From contig NZ_JARUBO010000005.1 in NCBI RefSeq assembly GCF_029626235.1, forward strand, positions 1,086,501 to 1,150,500: a stretch of 64,000 nt of DNA, given 5' to 3'. The translations under genes and the position numbers were made by a program. The notes under the pieces are model-generated. The model had not been told where the DNA came from. It saw only the letters and a program-made list of their open reading frames with translations, and did no database searches. The DNA comes from Micromonospora sp. WMMD1120 (GTDB taxonomy: Bacteria; Actinomycetota; Actinomycetes; Mycobacteriales; Micromonosporaceae). Below are positions 18,071 through 27,064 of this stretch, one piece after another (within the stretch, counting starts at the first letter, position 1; every line of letters starts with the position of its first letter).

Positions 18071-19036
18071 CTAGCGGAGTTTCGGATCGAGGGCCTCGCG
18101 GACCGCCTCACCGAGCATCACGAAGCTCAGCACTGCGGTGACGAGGAACGCGGCGGGGAAGAAGACCAGCCCGGGCGCGACCCGGATGAAGTCCTTACCG
18201 TCGCTGATCATGATGCCCCAGGAGACCACCGGCGACTTCAGGCCGACACCCAGGAACGACAGCGTGGCCTCGGCGCCGATGAACGAGCCGACCATGATCG
18301 TGCCGTAGACGAGCAGCGGGGCCAGGCAGTTCGGCAGCAGGTGCTTGAGGATGATCCGGCCGGTGCCGGCGCCCAGCGCGCGGGCCGCGACGATGTAGTC
18401 GGCCTCCTTGGTGGCGAGCACCGAGGAACGCATCAGGCGCATCACGACCGGCCAGCTCAGCACGATCAGGGAGACGATCACCAGGCCCATGATCTTGGCC
18501 TTGCTGTTGCTGGTGCCCGAGCCGTTGAACGTGGTCAGGATGACGATCGCGCCGAGCACGAACGGCAGGCCGAAGAAGACGTCGGCGATCCGGCTCAGCA
18601 GCCCGTCCACCCAACCGCCGCGGTAGCCGGAGATGATGCCCATCGCACCACCCACGAGCAGGGTGCCGATCACCGAGAGCACGGCCACGATGACCGACGC
18701 CCGCGCGCCGTAGATCACTCGCGCGTAGACGTCACGGCCCTGCACGTCGTAGCCGAACCAGCCGTTGGCGGACGGCTTGTCGAGGCTGCGGGACAGCGAC
18801 CCGTTGACCGCGTCGCCCGGGGCGAACAGCGCCGGGAAGGCCGCCATCAGCAGGAAGATCACGATCAGGACGCTGGCGATCCAGAACAACGGCTTGCGCC
18901 GGAGGTCGCGCCAGGCGTCGCCGAGCAGGCCACGGGGCTTCTCGTTGCTCTGCGGCTGGCCTGCGGTGGCAGGGGCGGCGGAGTCGGCAGGCGCGCCAGG
19001 GGTGCTGACGATCGATGCGGTGCTTGGGTCACTCAT
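18071..19036 (-). CDS. dppC: Peptide ABC transporter permease DppC
   Basis: Membrane subunit of the peptide importer, 321 residues from ATG 19036, which follows GAGGA; the start overlaps the dppB stop by 8 bases. A 45-residue Ala/Pro/Ser-rich cytoplasmic tail precedes the first helix (KPLFWIASVLIVIFLLMAAF). The middle has YDVQGRDVYARVIYGARAS, and the EAA loop reads AARALGAGTGRIILKHLLPN, followed by GAEATLSFLGVGLKSP and the C-terminal REALDPKLR. These match DppC/OppC closely. Partner permease is DppB, energised by DppD and DppF. Confidence 0.96.
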   Translation of the reverse strand: MSDPSTASIVSTPGAPADSAAPATAGQPQSNEKPRGLLGDAWRDLRRKPLFWIASVLIVIFLLMAAFPALFAPGDAVNGSLSRSLDKPSANGWFGYDVQGRDVYARVIYGARASVIVAVLSVIGTLLVGGAMGIISGYRGGWVDGLLSRIADVFFGLPFVLGAIVILTTFNGSGTSNSKAKIMGLVIVSLIVLSWPVVMRLMRSSVLATKEADYIVAARALGAGTGRIILKHLLPNCLAPLLVYGTIMVGSFIGAEATLSFLGVGLKSPVVSWGIMISDGKDFIRVAPGLVFFPAAFLVTAVLSFVMLGEAVREALDPKLR

Positions 19037-19955
19037 AACGGATCCTCGGGTCCAGGGCGGCGTAGAGCAGGTCAACCAGCAGGTTCATCACGAGATAGAC
19101 CAGCACCAGGACGACCACGATGCCCACGACTGTGGCGCTTTCCTTGGTCACGATCGCGCGGTACACCGCGCGGCCGATCCCGTTGATGCCGAAGATCCCC
19201 TCGGTGACGATCGCGCCGCCCATCAGGGCGCCGAGGTCGGTGCCGAGCAGGGTGACCACCGGGATGAGCGAGTTACGCAGCAGGTGCACGCCCACCACCC
19301 GGCGCATCGGCAGACCCTTGGCGATCGCGGTGCGCACGTAGTCGGCGCGGCGGTTCTCCGCGATGCTCGTGCGGGCCACCCGGGCGATGTACGCCACCGA
19401 CGCGCTACCGAGCACGAAGCCCGGCACGATCAGCTCGGACCACCGCATCTCGGAGGAGACGGTCGGCTTGACGATGCCCCACTGCACGCCCAGCAGCCAC
19501 TGGAGCACGAAGCCGACGACGAAGACCGGCAGCGCGATCAGGAAGAGCGTGGAGATCAGGACAAGGTTGTCCAGGAAACCGTTACGACGCAGACCGGTCA
19601 GCACGCCGGCGCCGAGGCCGATCACGGCCTCGATGGCGAGCGCCACCAGGGCCAGCTTGAGGGTGTTCGGGTACGCCGTCGCGATGATGTCGCCGATTTC
19701 CCGTTGCGAGAACGTCTGACCGAAGTCACCCTGAAGCAGGTTCTTCATGTAGTTGCCGTACTGCACGAAGACGTTTTGATCCAGGTGGTACTTCTCGGTC
19801 ATGAAGGCGATGTACTGGTCCGGGCAGCGGCGCTCACCGCACTTGCCGGCGAAGGGGTCGCCCGGCACGGCCCAGACGAGCCAGTAGATCAGGAACGTCG
19901 TGCCGATGAAGACCGGCACGAGTTGGAGCAGCCGTCTCAACAGATAACGGCCCAT
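19029..19955 (-). CDS. dppB: Peptide ABC transporter permease DppB
   Basis: Second membrane subunit, 308 residues from ATG 19955 with GGAGGA upstream; the longer open frame to 20036 crosses the dppA-dppB hairpin side and is not used. The N-terminus MGRYLLRRLLQLVPVFIGTT is the classic DppB/OppB start, followed by VPGDPF. A short Cys pair (CGERRCPD) sits in the first outside loop, as in some actinobacterial homologues. The EAA loop reads RTAIAKGLPMRRVVGVHLLRN, and the protein ends DPRIRYE. It has about six membrane segments. Confidence 0.96.
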   Translation of the reverse strand: MGRYLLRRLLQLVPVFIGTTFLIYWLVWAVPGDPFAGKCGERRCPDQYIAFMTEKYHLDQNVFVQYGNYMKNLLQGDFGQTFSQREIGDIIATAYPNTLKLALVALAIEAVIGLGAGVLTGLRRNGFLDNLVLISTLFLIALPVFVVGFVLQWLLGVQWGIVKPTVSSEMRWSELIVPGFVLGSASVAYIARVARTSIAENRRADYVRTAIAKGLPMRRVVGVHLLRNSLIPVVTLLGTDLGALMGGAIVTEGIFGINGIGRAVYRAIVTKESATVVGIVVVLVLVYLVMNLLVDLLYAALDPRIRYE

Positions 19956-20047
19956 GGGGTGGTCCTCCAGACAGGGGGCGCGTCGGACGGCCGACACGGT
20001 GGTGACAACGTGCGAATGGAGTGTTGTAACACCCACTCGCGGAACGG

Positions 20048-20089
20048 CCCCGGGTCGGGCTCACCTGATGTGGCGAGCCCGACCCGGGG
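20048..20089 (-). terminator. Hairpin between dppA and dppB
   Basis: Perfect 15-base arms 20048-20062 and 20075-20089 with a 12-base loop, just beyond the dppA stop. No T-run. In this position it probably protects dppA mRNA or partly ends transcription, giving more binding protein than membrane subunits; this is inferred from similar operons. Confidence 0.75.
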
Positions 20090-20103
20090 TCAGACCGTTC
20101 GGA

Positions 20104-21744
20104 TCAGAGCTCGACCGAGGTGATGTCGAGTTCGCCGACGTTGTTCAGCTCGAGCTTCTTGATCTTCTCCGAGTGGCCGGACTGCTGGCCGTAGAAGTAG
20201 ATCGGGATGCTCGGGACGTCCTGGTCGACCTTCTCGACGGCCTTGGCGAACGCCTCGTGCGAGGCCTCCAGGCTCGGCGCGGCGCTGGCCTGCTTGGCCA
20301 GAGCGTCGACCTCGGGGTTGCTGTACAGACCGTCGTTCGAGGAGCCACCGGTGACGTAGAGCGGGTTGACCCAGTTCTCGACGTCCGGGTAGTCCTGCTG
20401 CCAGGCGGCGCGGTACGGGCCCTTCATCTTGTGGGCGTTGATGTTCTGGCGGAAGACCGCGAAGGTGGGCACGCCCTCGGCCCGGGCGTTGATGCCGAGG
20501 TTGGTCTTGACCTGCTGCGCGACCGCGTCCATCCAGTCCTTGTGGCTGGAGTCGGCGTTGTAGTAGAAGACCATCTCACCGGTGAAGCCACCGGCCTCGG
20601 TCAGCAGCTGCTTGGCCGTGGCCACGTCGAACTTGCAGGCGGTGCAGTTGCCCGGCTTGGCGCCCGGGGTCAGCGGGTTCGCCCAGCTGTCGGCCGGCTT
20701 ACGGGTACCGAAGAAGATCTTGTCGGAGATCTCCTGCCGGTTGATCGCGAGCGAGATGGCACGACGCAGCTTCGGGTCCTTGAAGCGCGCGTCGTAGGTC
20801 GGGAACGCGATGAGCGCGGTCGACGGGGTGACGGTGTTCAGGCCCCGGTCACCGAGGTCGGTCTTCCACTTGTCACCGGCGAGCGCCGAGGTGGGAACGA
20901 CCTCCATGAAGTCGAGGTTGTTCGCCAGCAGGTCGGCGTAGGCGGCCGTCTCGTCCTGGTACAGCTTGACGTCGACGTCCTTGATCTTCATCTTGTCGCG
21001 CAGGTTGTAGTCGTCGAAGCGCGTCAGCTTGATGAGGACGTTGTCCTCCCACGACACGAACTTCACCGGGCCGTTGCCGATCGGCTTCTTGCCGAACTCC
21101 TCGGGCTTCTGGGTGAAGAACACGTCCGGCAGCGGCATGAAGGCGCTGTAGCCGAGCTTGGTCGGGAAGACCGCGGTCGGCGCCGCCAGGGTCACCTCGA
21201 AGGTCTGCTCGTCGACGACCTTCAGGCCGGACATCTTCTCGGCCTTCGGCGCCGGGGCCTTCTGCGGGCCGTCCGGGCCGTCCGGGTCGGTGGTGTAGGT
21301 CTCGTCGAAGCCCTGGATGTCGGAGAAGAAGCTGCCGTTCTGCGCGCCGTTCGGCGAGTAGGCGGCCCAGTTCCAGGCGTCGACGAAGTTCTTCGCCTTC
21401 ACCTCGGTACCGTCGTGGAACTTGGTACCCTTCTTGATCTTGATCGTGAAGACCTTGGAGTCCTTGGTGTCGATGGACTCGGCCAGCGCGTTGCGCGGGG
21501 CCCCACCGTCGTTCGGGTACTCGACCAGGCCGGTCCACAGCCAGTCGACGACCTTGCCGCCGCCGGTCTCGGTGGTGTTCGACGGGACCAGCGGGTTCTC
21601 CGGCTGGACGCCGTGGATGACGATCGCGCCGTCCTTGCTGGCGGCGGCGTCGCCGTCGCTGTCGCCGCTCGAGCAACCGCTCGCGACAAGCGCGGCAGCC
21701 GCGCTGAGCGCGATCGCGCTCGTCGCCCGCTTCGAGACTCTCAT
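20104..21744 (-). CDS. dppA: Peptide-binding lipoprotein DppA/OppA (SBP family 5)
   Basis: Extracytoplasmic solute-binding protein of the dpp operon, 546 residues from ATG 21744. The N-terminal signal ends in a lipobox (LVASGC), so the mature protein starts with a lipidated Cys at about residue 24, followed by a Ser/Asp/Gly linker. The body shows family-5 features: VDWLWTGLVEYPNDGG, IKKGTKFHDGTEVKAKNFVD, AISLAINRQEISDKIF and YRAAWQQDYPDVENWV. This layout binds peptides or similar ligands and delivers them to DppBC. First gene of the operon; the promoter should lie in 21745-22320. Confidence 0.96.
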   Translation of the reverse strand: MRVSKRATSAIALSAAAALVASGCSSGDSDGDAAASKDGAIVIHGVQPENPLVPSNTTETGGGKVVDWLWTGLVEYPNDGGAPRNALAESIDTKDSKVFTIKIKKGTKFHDGTEVKAKNFVDAWNWAAYSPNGAQNGSFFSDIQGFDETYTTDPDGPDGPQKAPAPKAEKMSGLKVVDEQTFEVTLAAPTAVFPTKLGYSAFMPLPDVFFTQKPEEFGKKPIGNGPVKFVSWEDNVLIKLTRFDDYNLRDKMKIKDVDVKLYQDETAAYADLLANNLDFMEVVPTSALAGDKWKTDLGDRGLNTVTPSTALIAFPTYDARFKDPKLRRAISLAINRQEISDKIFFGTRKPADSWANPLTPGAKPGNCTACKFDVATAKQLLTEAGGFTGEMVFYYNADSSHKDWMDAVAQQVKTNLGINARAEGVPTFAVFRQNINAHKMKGPYRAAWQQDYPDVENWVNPLYVTGGSSNDGLYSNPEVDALAKQASAAPSLEASHEAFAKAVEKVDQDVPSIPIYFYGQQSGHSEKIKKLELNNVGELDITSVEL

Positions 21745-22320
21745 TACGAGGGGCCTCCTCTTTCTAACCAGGTTCCGTCGTGGGTTTCACGCACGTTTGG
21801 GGGGTGACACCGCCCGACCACCCCGGGGCGCGGGTCGCCGGGACCACAGGGAGGTCGGGGACACCCCTGAATGTTCCGATCCGCCGGGCTCCCCCACCAA
21901 CGAGGCGTGACACGACGCAGCCGACCCGGCCACGGACCGCCGGGACCGGCGAAGTCGTGGTCGTGGGCGTACGGAGTGCCACACACCGATGGTGAGGTGC
22001 TGCCACTGTGACACCCACTGGCCGCTTCCGTGAAGGTGCCGTTATCAAGCCGTTAGTTGCCCGCCACGTTGCCGATACTTGAAAAATGATCATAAAACGG
22101 TCGCCGCACGCGCCGCTGACCAGGAAATACGTTGCGGCCCTCGGACAGCGGGCCCCGACCCGCGCGCCGGTCCGCGCTCATCCTCGCCCGATGGGACGCC
22201 CGTCACCCTCGGTGTTTCGACCCGTCCGGATGAGGGCGACCACGGCTAACGGACACGATCACCCGGCTGGGTGGCCGAGGCGCGACGGATGTTTCTCTGA
22301 TCTACGCCCGGACGACCCCG
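21745..22320. other. Non-coding region upstream of dppA
   Basis: About 576 bases with no supportable gene. It separates dppA from the end of the response regulator gene on the same strand. An AT-rich patch (GAAAAATGATCATAAAACG, 22079-22097) and minus-strand TTGATAAC around 22041-22048 are possible promoter parts. No terminator was seen for the regulator gene. Confidence 0.55.
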
Positions 22321-23013
22321 TCAGACCAGCCGGCGGTCCGCGGCCCAGCGGGACAGCTCGTAACGGTTGGACATCTGGAGCTTGCGCAGCACGTTCGATA
22401 CGTGCGTCTCCACCGTCTTGATGGAGATGAACAGCTCCTTGGCGATCTCCTTGTACGCGTACCCCCGGGCCAACAGCCGCAGCACCTCCCGCTCCCGGTT
22501 GGTGAGCTGGTCCAACTCCGGGTCGGCCACCGGGGCGTCCGGCCGCGCCGCGAAGGCGTCCAGCACGAACCCGGCCAGCCGCGGGCTGAACACCGCGTCC
22601 CCGTCCGCCACCCGGCGGATCGCCGCCGCCAGCTCGTCCGGGGAGATGGTCTTGGTGACATACCCCCGGGCGCCGGCCCGGATCAGCCCGATCACGTCCT
22701 CCGCCGCGTCCGAGACGCTCAACGCCAGGAACTTGACCTGCGGGTGGGTACGCCGCATCGCCTCCAGCACCGCGCGGCCACCCCCGTCGGGCATGTGTAC
22801 GTCGAGCAGCACCACGTCCGGCCCGACGGCGGCGATCCGGGTCACCGCCTCGGCCACCGTGCTCGCCTCACCCACCACCTCGACGTGGGCGCCCAACTCC
22901 GCACGGACCCCGGCCCGGAACATGGCGTGGTCGTCCACCAGGAACACCCGCAACCGCTCGGGGCGGGCGCCCGCCGGGTCGAGGTGCTCGGTCGGCTGCT
23001 CGGCCATGGTCAT
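22321..23013 (-). CDS. NarL/LuxR-family response regulator
   Basis: 230 residues from ATG 23013, with GAGAGG five bases upstream; the start overlaps the kinase stop as ATGA (23010-23013). The receiver domain has the acidic pair VDDH, phospho-acceptor Asp71 in LLDVHMPDGGGR, the Ser in ALSVS and the Lys in YVTKTISPDELA. A C-terminal LuxR helix-turn-helix follows: LTNREREVLRLLARGYAYKEIAKELFISIKTVETHV. Cognate partner of the PspC-type kinase encoded immediately upstream. Likely targets include the divergent PspC membrane genes at 24428-26907, by analogy with other PspC-kinase loci; this is inferred. Confidence 0.95.
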   Translation of the reverse strand: MTMAEQPTEHLDPAGARPERLRVFLVDDHAMFRAGVRAELGAHVEVVGEASTVAEAVTRIAAVGPDVVLLDVHMPDGGGRAVLEAMRRTHPQVKFLALSVSDAAEDVIGLIRAGARGYVTKTISPDELAAAIRRVADGDAVFSPRLAGFVLDAFAARPDAPVADPELDQLTNREREVLRLLARGYAYKEIAKELFISIKTVETHVSNVLRKLQMSNRYELSRWAADRRLV

Positions 23014-24245
23014 CTGTTCCTCTCCGCTGCGGACGAGTCCCGGGAGATCGGCAGGATCAACCGGACCTCGGTCCCCTCCCCCGGGCCGGACCGGATCTCG
23101 GCCCGTCCGCCGTGCCGCCTCATCCGCCCGATGATCGAGCCGCTCACGCCGTGCCGGTGGTCCTCCACCGTATCGGGATCGAAGCCCTTGCCCCGGTCCC
23201 GGACGAAGACACTTACCTGTTCCGGCTCGACCTCGGCGTAGAGCGACACGGTCTGCACGGCGGCGTGCCGGGCCGCGTTCACCAACGCCTCCCGCGCGGC
23301 CGCGACCAGCGCCCCGACCTTCTCGTCGGTCTCCCGGTCGCCGACCACCACCGTCTCCACGCTGATCGCGAAGGTGTCCTCGACCTCGGCGGCGGCCTGC
23401 TCCAGCGCGGCGGCGAAGCGCTCGCTCGGCGAGGCGGTCGGCTTGTAGAGCCAGTTGCGCAGGGAGCGTTCCTGGCCCCGGGCCAACCGCTGCACCGTCT
23501 TCACGTCGCCGGCGTTGCGCTGGATCAACGCCAGCGTGTGCAACACCTGGTCGTGCACCATCGCGGCCAGCTCGGCCCGCTCCTGCTCGCGGATGCGCCC
23601 CTCGCGCTCCGAGCGGAGCTGGCTGTACGTCCGCCACAGCACCGGCGCGGCGACCACGCCGACGCCGGCCAGGCCGACCAGCGCGAAGATCACACCGTTG
23701 ATCACCGCGTCGAAGTTCTGCGCCGGGGAGTAGACGGCCGCGACACCGATGATGCCGACGGCGACCAGCACTCCCCCACCGATGAACCGGAGGACGAAGG
23801 CCCGCCGGTCGCTCTCCTCGACCACAGCGCCGAGCCAGGGCACCGGCATCGTGTCGCCCCACTGCCGCCGCCGCTCCGGCGCCGACTGATGCCAGATGAC
23901 CCCGGCGCCGACCGCGATGATGGCCACCAGCCAGCCGGCGGTGCCCGCCGCGCCAACCGAGTCGAAGACCATCACCTGGATCAGCAGGACGCCCAGCCCG
24001 ATCCCGACGAACGGCAGGAGTTGGCCGACGTCGCGCCGGGGCGGCACCGCGGTGTCACCGGGTCGCAACGGCACCACCGCCCAGAAGGCCGCGTAGAGCA
24101 GGAGGCCGAGCCCGCTCAGCCCGAGCAGCACCATGAAGGCCACCCGCACCCGCAGCACCGAGATGCCGAGGTGGTCGGCGATACCGGCGGCGACGCCGGC
24201 GGCCATCCGGTGCTCGGGCGCCCGGTAGAGGCGCGCGGGGGTCAC
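23010..24245 (-). CDS. PspC-domain membrane sensor histidine kinase
   Basis: About 411 residues from GTG 24245; further upstream GTG codons near 24325-24340 are possible. The N-terminus is a PspC domain (LYRAPEHRMAAGVAAGIADHLGI then a membrane helix), followed by about five more hydrophobic segments up to residue 205. The dimerisation helix carries the phospho-acceptor His at about 231 (MVHDQVLHTLALIQ), a HisKA_3-type arrangement. The ATPase domain shows the N-box LVNAARHAAVQ and G-box RDRGKGFDPD. It phosphorylates the NarL-type regulator encoded by the next, overlapping gene. PspC sensing usually relates to envelope stress; the specific signal is unknown. Confidence 0.92.
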   Translation of the reverse strand: MTPARLYRAPEHRMAAGVAAGIADHLGISVLRVRVAFMVLLGLSGLGLLLYAAFWAVVPLRPGDTAVPPRRDVGQLLPFVGIGLGVLLIQVMVFDSVGAAGTAGWLVAIIAVGAGVIWHQSAPERRRQWGDTMPVPWLGAVVEESDRRAFVLRFIGGGVLVAVGIIGVAAVYSPAQNFDAVINGVIFALVGLAGVGVVAAPVLWRTYSQLRSEREGRIREQERAELAAMVHDQVLHTLALIQRNAGDVKTVQRLARGQERSLRNWLYKPTASPSERFAAALEQAAAEVEDTFAISVETVVVGDRETDEKVGALVAAAREALVNAARHAAVQTVSLYAEVEPEQVSVFVRDRGKGFDPDTVEDHRHGVSGSIIGRMRRHGGRAEIRSGPGEGTEVRLILPISRDSSAAERNR

Positions 24246-24427
24246 GGTGCTGATCGGAGGCTCCCTGGTCGTGGTGGCGGGCAGGTCGAGGTCGGTGACT
24301 CGATCGTCACACGCTGCGGCGTCCACGACCACGGGGACGCCCCCGACATTCCGGCCGCCGGATCTCAGGGTGGGGTCAGGGTCGGGTCCTGAGGTCGCTC
24401 GGGCCCGGCGGGCCGCAGGATCGAACC

Positions 24428-26242
24428 ATGACCGAGGAAGCTGCCCCGCCGCCCCGACCGGGGTCGGCACAGCCGGGCGGTTCAGCACCGCCCCCGCCGA
24501 CCACGCCGTCCGCCGAGCGGACCGAGCCACATGCGTTCGGTCCGCCCGCCCACACCGGCTCGCCCGCCGACACCGCGCCCGGTGCGCCGACCGGTGGCCA
24601 CGAGCCGACCACGGCGGGGCAGGCCCCGGGCCCCGGGTTCGCGGCGGGTGCCGGCTACGGGCCCGGCGGCGCGCCGCCCGGGCCGGGTGGTCAGGGTCCG
24701 TCCCTGCCGCCACCGCCGCTGGGCGGCACCGGCTTCACCTCACGGTACGGGTTGGTCCGGCCCCGCGAGGGGCGCTATCTGGCCGGCGTCTGCGCGGCGA
24801 TCGGGCGCGCCACCAACACCGATCCGGTGCTCTGGCGGGTGCTGCTCGCGGTGCTCGGCTTCTTCGGGGGCATCGGCATCCTGGTGTACGTCGCCGCCTG
24901 GCTGATCATTCCGAACGAGGGCGACACCGCCTCTCCGGTCGAGTCGATGCTCGGACGCGGCCGGTCCAGCATGTCGCCGGTGACCGTGATCGTCCTGGGC
25001 ATCCTGGTCGCGGCCAGCTTCGCGTACATCGTCACCGACGCCTTCCGGGCGGTGCTGCTCGGCGCGGCCATCCTGGTAGCCGGGGCGCTGCTGCTCAACC
25101 GGGACAGCCGTGCCCCCCGGCCCGGCACCCCGGGCGGCCCGCCGCCGGGCGCGCCACCCGGCACCCCGCCCGGTCCGGTCGTCCCGCCGGTGACCTGGCC
25201 CGCGCCGTCGTACGGCACTGTGCCACCGACCGGTCCGGCGACGGCCACCGAGCCGGGGTACGCCGCCGCGCCGACGCCGGGCTCGCCGACTGTCACGATC
25301 CCGGTGTACGAGGTCCCGCCGACCAGCGGGCCACTGCCACCCGGTCCGGGGCAGCCGGTGTCCGGGGTGGGCCCGGTGTCCGGGCAGCCGGCCGCCACGA
25401 CGGCTGACCCGACCGCCGCGCCGGTGTCAGCCACGGGTTGGCCGAGCACCGGCACGCCCGGCGCGGGCTGGCCGTCGGCGCCGGTGAGCAGCGCGCCCAC
25501 CGCCCCGGTCGGCTACCCGACCGCCCCGCCGCCGTCCGGTTACCGGCCACCGTTCGCGCCGCACGGCCCGTACGCCGCGCCGGCCCCGGCCGTGGCCCCC
25601 GCCAAGCCACCGAAGCCGCCGAAGCGCCCGAAGGAGCGCTCGCCACTCGGCGCGGTGACCTTCTCGCTGATCTTCCTCGTCCTCGGCTTCGTCGCCCTGC
25701 TCGACCTGCTGGACGTCTTCGCCGTCAGCGCCTCGGCGTACTTCGCCGCCGCCCTGGCGACCATCGCGCTGGGGCTGCTGGTGGGCACCTGGTTCGGGCG
25801 GGCCCGCTGGCTCATCGCGCTCGGCCTGGTGACGGCGGCGGCGCTGGGCACGGCGACGGTCGCCGAGTCCTACGACCGCATCCGTGGGGTCGACGGGGCG
25901 GTCACCTGGGCCCCCACCGACCACCGCGACCTCGCCGACCGGTACGAGAACAGCTTCGGCGACGCGGTCCTCGACCTGCGCGGGATCGACTTCACGAAGC
26001 GGGACAGCCAGGTGACCGTCGCCGTCAACTTCGGCAAGGCGACGGTGGTCGTACCGCCGGACGTCGACGTCACCACGGTGGCGGACGTCAACGCGGGTGA
26101 TGCCACGGTCTTCGGCAACCGCTCGGGAGGCTTGGACGGCCGGCTACGGGAGTCGACCGATCTCGGCGCGGACGGGCCCGGCGGCGGCACCCTGCGTCTC
26201 TACATCCACGTCAATGCCGGCAACCTGGAGGTGACCCGGTGA
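24428..26242 (+). CDS. PspC-domain membrane protein with proline-rich linkers and C-terminal adhesin-like domain
   Basis: 604 residues, divergent from the PspC kinase gene. Residues 1-110 are Pro/Gly/Ala-rich. A PspC domain follows (RPREGRYLAGVCAAIGRATNTDPVLWRVLLAVLGF), then two helices. A second long Pro-rich linker covers about 230-400. Two or three more helices (VTFSLIFLVLGFVALLDLL, LIALGLVTAAALGTATV) lead to a soluble C-terminal domain (RDLADRYENSFGDAVLDLRG, VTVAVNFGKATVVVPPDVDV) resembling the LiaF/DUF-type beta-rich domain. LiaF-like domains dampen envelope-stress kinases, so a link to the divergent two-component system is plausible but inferred. Confidence 0.88.
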   Translation: MTEEAAPPPRPGSAQPGGSAPPPPTTPSAERTEPHAFGPPAHTGSPADTAPGAPTGGHEPTTAGQAPGPGFAAGAGYGPGGAPPGPGGQGPSLPPPPLGGTGFTSRYGLVRPREGRYLAGVCAAIGRATNTDPVLWRVLLAVLGFFGGIGILVYVAAWLIIPNEGDTASPVESMLGRGRSSMSPVTVIVLGILVAASFAYIVTDAFRAVLLGAAILVAGALLLNRDSRAPRPGTPGGPPPGAPPGTPPGPVVPPVTWPAPSYGTVPPTGPATATEPGYAAAPTPGSPTVTIPVYEVPPTSGPLPPGPGQPVSGVGPVSGQPAATTADPTAAPVSATGWPSTGTPGAGWPSAPVSSAPTAPVGYPTAPPPSGYRPPFAPHGPYAAPAPAVAPAKPPKPPKRPKERSPLGAVTFSLIFLVLGFVALLDLLDVFAVSASAYFAAALATIALGLLVGTWFGRARWLIALGLVTAAALGTATVAESYDRIRGVDGAVTWAPTDHRDLADRYENSFGDAVLDLRGIDFTKRDSQVTVAVNFGKATVVVPPDVDVTTVADVNAGDATVFGNRSGGLDGRLRESTDLGADGPGGGTLRLYIHVNAGNLEVTR

Positions 26243-26907
26243 AGGCCCACCGCACGGATCTGGTGTCGTTCGCCTTCGGGCTCGTGTTCCTGGCGCTGTC
26301 CGCCTGGTGGCTGCTCGCCCAACTGCTCGGTCTCGCGTTGCCGCCGGTCGGCTGGTTCCTGGCCGGCGCGCTCATCCTGATCGGGGTGTTCGGCCTGGTC
26401 GGCGCGCTGCGTTCGGGGCGTCCCCAGCAGCCGGCGCCGACCGCCGGGGCCGAGGCCGCCGGGGCCGAGGCCGCCGGGGCCGAGGCCGCCGGGGCCGAGG
26501 CCGCCGAGGCCGCCGGTTCCGCCGGGGCCGTTACGCCGGTCTCCGGTGCGTCCGAGCCGGTCTCCGGCGCCGCCACGTCGACCTCCGGCGCGGCCCTGCC
26601 CGTCTGGGAGGCCGAACGGTCCGGCTGGGACACCGTCGCGTCGGACCGGGCACCGGAGACGCCGACCGCAGAGCTGCGGACTCCGGACGCGCCGACCGCG
26701 GAGGCGATCCACCCGGCCTGGCTGGCGCATCCACCGGTCGAGCCGCAGACCGAGCCTCTTCCCCACCGCTCCCACGACGAGGACCCCACCGTCGGGTTGA
26801 CCGCCCGACCGGACGACCCTGACGAACCCACCGGGCTCGAGCACCCCGGCGAGGTCGCCGGCGACCGACCGGGCGACGAACGGGAGGGGCGGCGCGGGCA
26901 GCAGTGA
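26239..26907 (+). CDS. Small membrane protein with GAEAA repeats
   Basis: 222 residues from GTG 26239, overlapping the previous stop by 4 bases, so it is translated with the PspC gene. Two close membrane helices (DLVSFAFGLVFLALSAWWLL and VGWFLAGALILIGVFGLVG) occupy residues 7-55. The rest is a predicted disordered, acidic tail with four perfect GAEAA repeats at about residues 70-89, encoded by a 15-base tandem repeat. I do not recognise a catalytic motif. Context suggests an accessory protein of the PspC/two-component cluster. Repeat number could vary between strains. Confidence 0.85.
   Translation: MKAHRTDLVSFAFGLVFLALSAWWLLAQLLGLALPPVGWFLAGALILIGVFGLVGALRSGRPQQPAPTAGAEAAGAEAAGAEAAGAEAAEAAGSAGAVTPVSGASEPVSGAATSTSGAALPVWEAERSGWDTVASDRAPETPTAELRTPDAPTAEAIHPAWLAHPPVEPQTEPLPHRSHDEDPTVGLTARPDDPDEPTGLEHPGEVAGDRPGDEREGRRGQQ
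26446..26514 (+). repeat. 15-base in-frame tandem repeat
   Basis: Four perfect copies of GGGGCCGAGGCCGCC at 26446-26505 plus a partial fifth, encoding GAEAA each time within the 26239-26907 gene. Confidence 0.9.
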
Positions 26908-27064
26908 CCGCCGTACCCCGTGGCGGGCCAGCCACGGCGGTGCGGCTCGCCCGAACGGACGCCTATGCTGGCCGGTGGAGATCTCGCCTCCGCCGGCCGG
27001 CCCGTCCCGCCGTGGCGGCCCCGCCGCGATTCCCGTCTCTACCCCCGTCAGGAGCCCGCCCGAC

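Noticed and set aside
22086..22421. 111-residue plus-strand frame upstream of the response regulator end
   Set aside because: No ribosome site, Pro/Arg-rich translation without family features, overlaps the regulator gene antisense.
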